A stretch of 64,000 bases of DNA from Rickettsiales bacterium (GTDB lineage: Bacteria > Pseudomonadota > Alphaproteobacteria > Rickettsiales > JABCZZ01), in assembly GCA_035765535.1 (NCBI GenBank), contig DASTXE010000002.1, positions 1-64,000 of the forward strand, written 5' to 3'. Position numbers and translations under genes: made by a program. The notes beneath the pieces were generated by a model. The model was not told where the DNA came from. It did not search any database and saw only the letters and a list, made by a program, of their open reading frames with translations. The stretch's first letter is position 1, and every line of letters starts with the position of its first letter. Of this stretch, positions 6,980 through 13,576 are shown piece by piece.

Positions 6980-8595
6980 CATTACGTTGCGCTGTATATA
7001 CACGAAAATCCTCCGAGGAGGGATTGGAGCAGGATTTTAACTCCCTGCATGCGCAGCGTGAAGCTTGCGAGGCCTATATTACAAGCCAGAAGCATGAAGG
7101 CTGGCAGGTAATTAAAACCCTTTACGACGATGGCGGTTTTAGTGGTGGTAATATAGAACGCCCAGGATTGCAGATGCTGCTGGAGGATATTGAAGCGGGC
7201 AGGGTCAATATAGTAGTGGTCTACAAGGTAGACAGGCTAACGCGTTCTTTGGCGGATTTTGCCAAAATTATCGAGCGCTTCGAAAAGCACGGAGTTTCCT
7301 TCGTTTCGGTCACCCAGCAGTTCAACACAACTACCCCTATGGGGCGGCTGATGCTAAATGTGCTGCTCTCCTTCGCTCAGTTCGAACGTGAGGTTACCGG
7401 AGAACGCATCCGCGATAAGATTTCTGCCTCGAAAGCCAGGGGCATGTGGATGGGCGGAAACATACCTCTGGGGTATAAAGTGGAGGCTCGCAAACTAGTA
7501 GTTGTTCCAGAAGATGCCGATACAGTTGGACAGATATTCCAACGCTACCTAGAGCTGGGTTGTGTCCGCCTTCTGCAGGAGGATATTGTCCAGCAGGGGA
7601 TTCGGTCGGTAAAGGGGCATTTTCTGTCCCGCGGTAGCTTGTATAAAATGCTATCTAATCCGATCTATATCGGTCAGATCCGTCATAAAGAGAAATGCTA
7701 TACGGGACAGCATAAAGCAATCATCGATCAGGCATTGTGGGAGCAGGTGCAGGCCCGTCTGTCGAGTAATAAAAACGGTGAGAAAACCCGTTCCCAAAAA
7801 GTTCAGTCCGGTTTTCTAACCGGGAAGTTATTCGATAGCGCCGGTAAAAGGCTGGTGCAGGTGCAGGCTAACAAAAAGGGGAGGCGCTATCGATATTATG
7901 TGTCAGAAGGCATAACGAATGGTCCTGCGAAAGAATGTCCGGATGCGTGGCGATTACCAGCCCAGGAACTTGAAAATACCGTAACACAATGCGTTATACG
8001 CATGATGAATGACGATGGAGCAATAAGTTCTGTCTTGCATGATGCGGGGATATCCGGGCAGGATATTGCTATCGTCCTGAATGCGGCAATAGAGCACCAG
8101 AAAAAATTGGCCTCCGAGGTTCATAAGCATGAGGCATTGAAAGAGTTGGTTGAGCGGATCGAGCTGAAACCGGATCAGTTACATATCAGCCTAGATTTGA
8201 AATCCTTCTTTAATAGCAAATCAACTTCCCAGCCGCTTACCTTAAAGCAGGACATTATGATGCAAATGAAACGGCGAGGAATAGAAACCAAGCTGATTAT
8301 TGAAGGAAACCATACGGCGAAAATTGATCCAATGCTCGTGCGGACTGTAGCGCAAGCATATACAAGGGCTGAAGAGCTATTTTCAGGAAAAGTTCCATCC
8401 ATGGCTGCAATTGCGTCTCGGGAAGGGATTGATAAGGGAACACTTAGCAGAATGATGGATCTGGCATTTCTGGCCCCCAATATTGTGGAAGCGATAGCGG
8501 AAGGCCGTCAACCGCCAAAGCTTACTACTCAATGGTTATTAAGGAATACTCAATTACCCTTAGCATGGAAGCTACAGGAAGTCTTAACCATATAA
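6976..8595 (+). CDS. Large serine recombinase
   Basis: 539 residues. The N-terminal resolvase domain has YTRKSSEEG (nucleophile Ser12 by the Y-x-R-x-S pattern), GFSGGNIERPGL and VVYKVDRLTRS. A recombinase domain follows (GQIRHKEKCYTGQHKAIID). The usual four-Cys zinc ribbon is not visible; the region SGFLTGKLFDSAGKRL replaces it, as in the DUF2924-linked subgroup. It cuts and rejoins DNA at specific sites and is the probable mover of this island. Start overlaps DUF2924 by 4 bases. No attachment sites could be assigned with certainty. Confidence 0.92.
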   Translation: MTLRCAVYTRKSSEEGLEQDFNSLHAQREACEAYITSQKHEGWQVIKTLYDDGGFSGGNIERPGLQMLLEDIEAGRVNIVVVYKVDRLTRSLADFAKIIERFEKHGVSFVSVTQQFNTTTPMGRLMLNVLLSFAQFEREVTGERIRDKISASKARGMWMGGNIPLGYKVEARKLVVVPEDADTVGQIFQRYLELGCVRLLQEDIVQQGIRSVKGHFLSRGSLYKMLSNPIYIGQIRHKEKCYTGQHKAIIDQALWEQVQARLSSNKNGEKTRSQKVQSGFLTGKLFDSAGKRLVQVQANKKGRRYRYYVSEGITNGPAKECPDAWRLPAQELENTVTQCVIRMMNDDGAISSVLHDAGISGQDIAIVLNAAIEHQKKLASEVHKHEALKELVERIELKPDQLHISLDLKSFFNSKSTSQPLTLKQDIMMQMKRRGIETKLIIEGNHTAKIDPMLVRTVAQAYTRAEELFSGKVPSMAAIASREGIDKGTLSRMMDLAFLAPNIVEAIAEGRQPPKLTTQWLLRNTQLPLAWKLQEVLTI

Positions 8596-8694
8596 ATATC
8601 TATAGTTCTTTATTGAAATTCAACTTCAAGTTGACAACAATGTCCCTGGCGTATAAAAAACTCATAAAGAAATAACATGCCAATTTGGGGTATT

Positions 8695-9273
8695 ATGAAG
8701 TTCTATCAAAAATCGATAGCGATTGTAACGACTTCTTGTTTGTTGCTTTGTTCCTGCGCTCATCCTGATCAAAATACCTATGGAGATAAGGAAGTAGGAC
8801 ATGATGCCGTAATTTTTCATGGTAGAGTTAAATCTGCACGCCAGGTTGATATAAAGGCCCAGAACACCGGAACGGGTGCGGCACTAGGTGCTGTAGGTGG
8901 TGGTGTTGCCGGTTCTACTATAGGAAGCGGCAGGGGATCGGTTATTGGTATACTAGCCGGGGCTGTTATTGGTGGCGTAGCAGGTGCAGCAGCAGAACAG
9001 GCTCTCAAAGACCGGCAAGGAATCGAATATATTATAAAGATTTCCGAAACGGGTGAGACTCGCTCTGTTGTGCAGAATATTGCAAAGACAGAGACGCCAA
9101 TTGCGAAGGGACAATGCGTAATGCTGCAGGTAAGTGGTAGCTACCAACGCGTATTGCCAGATGATGACGAAGATGATTGCCCCGCACCGGTAGTGCATAA
9201 ACAAAAGCATGTCAAAACCGTTATAAAACATCACGAAGCGGCGACAGAAGTCAGCGACGATCCCAATGAGTAA
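8695..9273 (+). CDS. Glycine-zipper outer-membrane lipoprotein (SlyB/PcP-like)
   Basis: Signal peptide with lipobox LLLCSC (lipidated Cys near residue 21), then a glycine-zipper region (GTGAALGAVGGGVAGSTIGS and a second helix) and a C-terminal beta-rich part ending in an acidic and His/Lys-rich tail. This is the architecture of SlyB/PcP 17-kDa surface lipoproteins. An in-frame ATG at 8677 would add six residues in front of the signal peptide; GGGG 5 bases before ATG 8695 favours the latter. Location: outer membrane, inferred. It is the first gene after the recombinase. Confidence 0.82.
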   Translation: MKFYQKSIAIVTTSCLLLCSCAHPDQNTYGDKEVGHDAVIFHGRVKSARQVDIKAQNTGTGAALGAVGGGVAGSTIGSGRGSVIGILAGAVIGGVAGAAAEQALKDRQGIEYIIKISETGETRSVVQNIAKTETPIAKGQCVMLQVSGSYQRVLPDDDEDDCPAPVVHKQKHVKTVIKHHEAATEVSDDPNE

Positions 9274-9386
9274 ATAGTCGGATCTCTACGATTTTGGATT
9301 CCGTAAGTGTTACATAGAGTTTTTTACTAACAGGCTTTTCTTTATTCTTATTGCTACCTTATCTATAAGCTATTCTGTTTGCATTA

Positions 9387-9617
9387 TTATTTAATGCCAT
9401 CGAATAAGTCGCTGATGGCGATGCCTAATGCATGAGCGATTTTAATTATATTATCGATTGAAATATTGCGTTCGCCACGTTCTACATCTCCCATGTACGT
9501 GCGGTGGAGCCCGCACTCATAGGCAAAATTTTCTTGTGAAAAGCCTTTCTCTTTACGCAGCTTTCTTATGCGCTCTCCGAAACTCTTTCGTATCTTCTTG
9601 ATTCTAGCTTCATCCAT
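9387..9617 (-). CDS. XRE-family regulator resembling restriction-modification controller (C) proteins
   Basis: 76 residues, almost entirely a lambda-repressor-type [40 protein letters not shown], and a dimerisation helix ending in ISDLF. Size and the S-Q-E-x-x-A / R-T-Y-x-x-x-x-E-R-G-x-R-N-x-S pattern match C proteins such as those of PvuII-type systems. Two palindromes related to C-boxes lie just upstream (9644-9664, 9693-9709), so autoregulation is likely. No restriction or methyltransferase gene is adjacent; the divergent gene at 9763 is the probable target. Confidence 0.8.
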   Translation of the reverse strand: MDEARIKKIRKSFGERIRKLRKEKGFSQENFAYECGLHRTYMGDVERGERNISIDNIIKIAHALGIAISDLFDGIK

Positions 9618-9643
9618 GAAGCCGGATTTTCAATCTATGATGT

Positions 9644-9709
9644 CTATAAGTCTACAGACTATAGGTGGCATTTTCTCTTGCATTTCAAAGTAATGACACT
9701 TATAGTCAT
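9644..9709. promoter_or_regulatory. Operator-like palindromes between the C-like regulator and the zinc-ribbon gene
   Basis: Site 1 (9644-9664): AGTCT-AC-AGACT core flanked by CTATA / ATAG, a palindrome with one bulged base. Site 2 (9693-9709): ATGACACTTATAGTCAT, with arms ATGAC/GTCAT and the inner ACTTATAGT seen in C-boxes. A third palindrome AGCTCTT-A-AAGAGCT lies at 9720-9734. Position between divergent genes suggests control of both. Confidence 0.55.
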
Positions 9710-9762
9710 CATTAGGTTGAGCTCTTAAAGAGCTAATAATGATGATAAAAAGGAGCTAAAGG

Positions 9763-10293
9763 GTGGCACTTGTTGCTTGCAAGGATTGTAATAAAGAATT
9801 CAGTATGGATACTGTAAGATGTCCCCATTGTGGTGCAAATCGGCCAGAAACCATCTGGAGCATAACTAAGAAAGTAGTAGGAGCTGCATTACTGGCAGGA
9901 ATAGTACTTTATTATTTTAAAGTACCGGGATTCTATAAAGCTCAATCGGTAGAGTCACAAATGTCTCTGGATAAAATAATCCCTAATACCTGTCCGATAG
10001 AAAATATAGAGCTTAGACAAACTTCATGGCACACTTTGGAATTTGGCCAGAATGTCAAAGTGCTCGGTGAAATTTATAATGGCTGTGACGATGATGCGGG
10101 TGTTCAAATACAGGTAGTCTTCAAAGATAATAATGGTCATGTGGTCTCTGCTGATGAGCTATGGCCTGCTAGTGTTCGCAATATCCGTTCCCATGATACT
10201 TACTCATATGCTATAACACTTCAGCGGCCCTTAGTATCTGCTGATGAGAAATTGAAGATGTCAGTACATGTGTTAAAAACACATCGCTGGTAA
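9763..10293 (+). CDS. Zinc-ribbon, single-pass membrane protein of unknown function
   Basis: 176 residues. Two CxxC knuckles near the N-terminus (CKDC and CPHC) form a zinc ribbon, followed by one membrane segment (VVGAALLAGIVLYYF) and a periplasmic-side beta domain with two Cys (NTCPIENI, NGCDDD), similar to FxLYD-type domains. GTG start: AGGAG (9751-9755) is 7 bases upstream and no better codon exists. Divergent from the C-like regulator and probably controlled by it. Confidence 0.65.
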   Translation: MALVACKDCNKEFSMDTVRCPHCGANRPETIWSITKKVVGAALLAGIVLYYFKVPGFYKAQSVESQMSLDKIIPNTCPIENIELRQTSWHTLEFGQNVKVLGEIYNGCDDDAGVQIQVVFKDNNGHVVSADELWPASVRNIRSHDTYSYAITLQRPLVSADEKLKMSVHVLKTHRW

Positions 10294-10322
10294 ACAAGAA
10301 AAGAATGGCGGTTATAAGATTG

Positions 10323-10351
10323 AGCAATGGCTAATAATTATTGCTTTTTTT
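10323..10351 (+). terminator. Possible intrinsic terminator
   Basis: AGCAAT / ATTGCT arms followed by seven T, 30 bases after the stop of the zinc-ribbon gene. The stem is short (6 bp), so strength is uncertain. Confidence 0.4.
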
Positions 10352-10398
10352 ATACTGCGTAGATCATGATCCACAATCAACATATATGAAACTTAATG

Positions 10399-11745
10399 CT
10401 AACGGCTCCCGTGTGTGCCATATCCACGAGCTGCACCTGTTTGTGTATTAGTCCTTCCAAGAATATTGCTCTCTCTTTGTTTACAGGCTAATTCCACCAT
10501 CCTTTGAGCCATTCGATCAGCTCCATTATAATCCAACTCCAATGTAGGATCTGATTGCAAGGTACGGGTAGAATCCAGCGTTTCAGCAAGTCTCGTAGCA
10601 ATAGTTTGCTGCTCCGATTCTGTAAGCGACTGGTCCCTTTTAAATTCTTCCTGAGGAAACTTCCTGGCAAGGCCATGCCGCTCTAATAAATCAGCGCGCA
10701 TTATTTGTTCATCTGAGAAGCGGGGAACTGTTACGAAGGGCATGTTGTAATACAGTAATTCAGTGGTGACATTATAGCTGCCGCCAATAATAGCGCCTGC
10801 ACAATTAGCAATATCGTTTGTAAAATCGGCAGAATTATAGGGTTTGGTAACAATGATCTTAGTTCCACTAGGATCAATATCCCTTGCCCTTTCAACAAGC
10901 TCTTGAAAAATAGGTTCGGGACATTTTTCCGAAACAACAATTTTCCAGGGATTATCACGGAACTGTGCGGAATGGCTGCGTGCTTCTATCGCTGTTTTAA
11001 ATAACGCTTCATCACTTGGATTGTAGCCGCCGCCTGCAAATACCATAAGGGGACGTTCGGCATCATTTATAGTATCATCACGCACTGGTAGGTCCCGAAT
11101 GACATTTCCCATATATTCTATAGGTGTGGTAATCTGATGCCAATCCTCCTGACAATCCTGCAATTTATTCATAACTCCATCGCTATGCACAAGAATATGA
11201 TCGAAATCTTCTAATGCACCCAAAACACGTTGTGGATTATGGGAGTGCATTATATCCCTTCCCAAACAAATAAAGCTGGGATCTGCCGAGGTATCTGCGA
11301 AAGAACTTTTGAGTGCGTTCATATCATCGATACGATAATTAGAGCCTGCAAAAGGATATATATCAAAAACGACAATATCAGGTGTAAACTCTTCCGTAAT
11401 GGCTTTCAGTTTATCTGCCCGCAATGCCTGATATTCCGTATCTTCCTTGTAAAGCGTTCCTTTAGGGGTAATATATTGTTTGCCTTTTTCGGGATCTCTC
11501 CTGGACAGTACGGGCGGGAGAGAATGCTGCTTTACCCCTTTCATATCGAATATACCTTCTGAAGCTTTGGCAGTGCTGGACGCAATGCATACATCCGCCC
11601 CCATATCACGCATGCGACTACATACTTCGGCGGCTGTATTAAAGTGTCCAAAGCCATTGGTAGAATCCACCATGAACAATATGGATGGAGGACGTCCATG
11701 TCGTTCTGTCCATTGTGCAATTTCATCTTTATTAATGCTAACCAT
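10399..11745 (-). CDS. MurG/GT28-like glycosyltransferase (COG4671-like)
   Basis: 448 residues. Two Rossmann-like halves: N-terminal ILFMVDSTNGFGHFNTA (acceptor side, glycine-rich loop and His) and C-terminal GGGYNPSDEALF, then IIGGSYNVTTELLYYNMPFV, a donor-nucleotide-binding pattern of GT28-type enzymes acting on UDP-sugars. No membrane segment. Closest in style to predicted glycosyltransferases of the COG4671 type. Last gene of the five-gene operon; AGGA upstream supports ATG 11745. Acceptor unknown. The C-terminal ~25 residues are Gly/Thr/Arg-rich and probably disordered. Confidence 0.75.
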   Translation of the reverse strand: MVSINKDEIAQWTERHGRPPSILFMVDSTNGFGHFNTAAEVCSRMRDMGADVCIASSTAKASEGIFDMKGVKQHSLPPVLSRRDPEKGKQYITPKGTLYKEDTEYQALRADKLKAITEEFTPDIVVFDIYPFAGSNYRIDDMNALKSSFADTSADPSFICLGRDIMHSHNPQRVLGALEDFDHILVHSDGVMNKLQDCQEDWHQITTPIEYMGNVIRDLPVRDDTINDAERPLMVFAGGGYNPSDEALFKTAIEARSHSAQFRDNPWKIVVSEKCPEPIFQELVERARDIDPSGTKIIVTKPYNSADFTNDIANCAGAIIGGSYNVTTELLYYNMPFVTVPRFSDEQIMRADLLERHGLARKFPQEEFKRDQSLTESEQQTIATRLAETLDSTRTLQSDPTLELDYNGADRMAQRMVELACKQRESNILGRTNTQTGAARGYGTHGSR

Positions 11746-11761
11746 ATATAATTCCTGTGAT

Positions 11762-12028
11762 TTAAGTGTGTTTCCGGTCTTGACTGCAGTACCCCATCCT
11801 TTTCATTTTCTCTATGATATGCGGAGGAGGAAACGAGCCGTAACCTGATTCTAATATTGTGCCATATCTCTTGATATCGCCGCCGATTCTTTTCATATCG
11901 CGCTCAAATTGCCTCAATTTGAATGGGCTGACATCGACAAAATACCATGCAATTCTGTTGGTATGGTCTCTTGCGAGTAAAAAACTAATCAGGGGCACCT
12001 TACGAGAGTGCTGTGCGGTATATCCCAT
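11762..12028 (-). CDS. Small protein of unknown function in the glycosyltransferase operon
   Basis: 88 residues from ATG 12028, which follows the GT4 stop codon directly (TAATATG) with GAGAG just upstream; an in-frame ATG at 12040 would overlap the GT4 gene by 11 bases and has no ribosome site. Basic, single domain, with aromatic-rich VDVSPFKLRQFERDMKRIGG and no membrane segment. No family recognised. The position inside the operon, 16 bases before the GT28-like gene, supports it being real. Confidence 0.55.
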   Translation of the reverse strand: MGYTAQHSRKVPLISFLLARDHTNRIAWYFVDVSPFKLRQFERDMKRIGGDIKRYGTILESGYGSFPPPHIIEKMKRMGYCSQDRKHT

Positions 12029-12029
12029 A

Positions 12030-13373
12030 TTATCTCTCATGCTGAATCTGTCCCGGAACTTCTATATAAATCGCTGGCTGAGGCGTTCCTGGCTTATCCT
12101 GCGACTGGTGGATATATTGATTGAACAATTTCTGAATAGTTCTAACTTCATGTTCAGCCGACCATTTTCTATCAAAGACTTCTCTGATGCGAGTCCGAGC
12201 TAATTGACCGATGCTATGCACCGCTTCGACAGCGCGCGTTATAGCCTCTTCTTCTGTATCTGCAGATATCTTAAAACCTGTAACTCCCTCATCTACAATT
12301 TCCTCGACGGCACCGACCCTAATATCACCAAGCCTGGAGAATCCAATGACCGGTGTGCCAGAAGCCATAGATTCAATCATAATCAGCCCAAACGGCTCTC
12401 GCCACGAAAGCGGCATTAAGGTGGCGTCGGCATTGGCATATAAACGCTTCTTCTGTGCATCATTTACCTCGCCCACAAAGATCACTGGTGGTTTGGCTCT
12501 ACCCGGATGTTCGGAATAGAACTTATCTTCTATTGCTTTAATGATCTTTTCTACTTCTTCGGGCTTTTTATCTGCAATCCGTTCCGGAAGAGTCTCATCA
12601 TAAATATCGATATGGGGCTGGACCTTTTCATCAAAATACTCTTGTTTTCCGTATTTTGTGGTTCCGGCTATAATTAAAGTTTTTCTAGAACGCTGCGCAA
12701 TCTCTATCGCTCGATGGGTACCCTTATATTCGGCAAATCTTCCAATAGAAAGCAAGTATCCGGCAGATTGATCCGTAGCTGGCCAGTTTTCTGCGAAAAG
12801 GCCATGATGCGCGACTCCTAGAATATCAACATCGGGCATCTTATGGAGAATATTATCTGCATGATCTTGGGATAAGGCTATAATGGGATAAGGATATTTT
12901 TTCTCCTGTGTTCCTGAAGAAGTTCTCGTATGCGCGGTATGCTCATGAAGAATAACATTCTGTAATCCTCCTGCTGCAAGGTAATCCGCACGTTTTCTGT
13001 CATGCAAGTGGACCACATCGGAAGGGTGTTCATGTTCATCTGCTATCAGCAAATCCAGTAATTTCGTATTCGCTTCTAAGTCTCGAGTTGCATTCTCTCC
13101 CGTTGTACGAAGGGTTACAGTGCCCCAACTCCCATTTTGGTTCTGAATACGTATTGTAGAATAATCCCGGCTTATCTCGGACTGTAGTTTCAATGCATCT
13201 GCAATATCTTTTGTATAATTGATAATGTCAGAATCTGCGGGGGCATATAACGTTACATCGTCTGCGCATAAAGCGGCCTGCATGGCTGTGAGCTGCGCCA
13301 TAACACGCTCCGTACCTCCATATCCCAAAGGAGGTACGACGTTATTTTGAGATCGAATGCGGGCAATCTTCAT
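12030..13373 (-). CDS. GT4-family glycosyltransferase
   Basis: 447 residues, GT-B fold. N-terminal PPLGYGGTERVMAQLTA is the typical acceptor-domain start. The C-terminal domain has LSIGRFAEYKGTHRAIEIA, then LMPLSWREPFGLIMIESMA with the EPFGLxxxE motif, then GTPVIGF: donor binding and catalysis in GT4 enzymes using nucleotide-sugars. Soluble; no signal peptide. An insertion of about 50 residues between the two halves of the C-terminal domain (around IYDETLPERIADKKPEE) is longer than in average GT4 enzymes. Third gene of the operon. Confidence 0.87.
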   Translation of the reverse strand: MKIARIRSQNNVVPPLGYGGTERVMAQLTAMQAALCADDVTLYAPADSDIINYTKDIADALKLQSEISRDYSTIRIQNQNGSWGTVTLRTTGENATRDLEANTKLLDLLIADEHEHPSDVVHLHDRKRADYLAAGGLQNVILHEHTAHTRTSSGTQEKKYPYPIIALSQDHADNILHKMPDVDILGVAHHGLFAENWPATDQSAGYLLSIGRFAEYKGTHRAIEIAQRSRKTLIIAGTTKYGKQEYFDEKVQPHIDIYDETLPERIADKKPEEVEKIIKAIEDKFYSEHPGRAKPPVIFVGEVNDAQKKRLYANADATLMPLSWREPFGLIMIESMASGTPVIGFSRLGDIRVGAVEEIVDEGVTGFKISADTEEEAITRAVEAVHSIGQLARTRIREVFDRKWSAEHEVRTIQKLFNQYIHQSQDKPGTPQPAIYIEVPGQIQHER

Positions 13374-13397
13374 ACGTAATAAACCAACACGAATGCA

Positions 13398-13574
13398 CTA
13401 ATCATTTTTATGATCGGTGTTCTCACGCACTTTGCGAGGATACTGCTTGCTAAGAGCATCGTAGACGTTTTTATATAATTTCGCCGATTCGGATAGGAAC
13501 AGTTGTTCAGTTGCAGTCGTTAAGTGTTTATCCGGAACAGCTAAAGGCTTTGTGTATATGGTTTTCTTATGCAT
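13398..13574 (-). CDS. 58-residue small protein in the operon
   Basis: ATG 13574 lies 2 bases after the stop of the large kinase gene (TAA-TT-ATG) and the frame runs to TAG at 13398, 24 bases before the GT4 start. The product is basic and hydrophilic: MHKKTIYTKPLAVPDKH at the start, one probable amphipathic helix (LFLSESAKLYKNVYDALSK), charged tail. No family recognised. Tight spacing argues for translation coupled to the upstream gene. Confidence 0.6.
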   Translation of the reverse strand: MHKKTIYTKPLAVPDKHLTTATEQLFLSESAKLYKNVYDALSKQYPRKVRENTDHKND

Positions 13575-13576
13575 AA

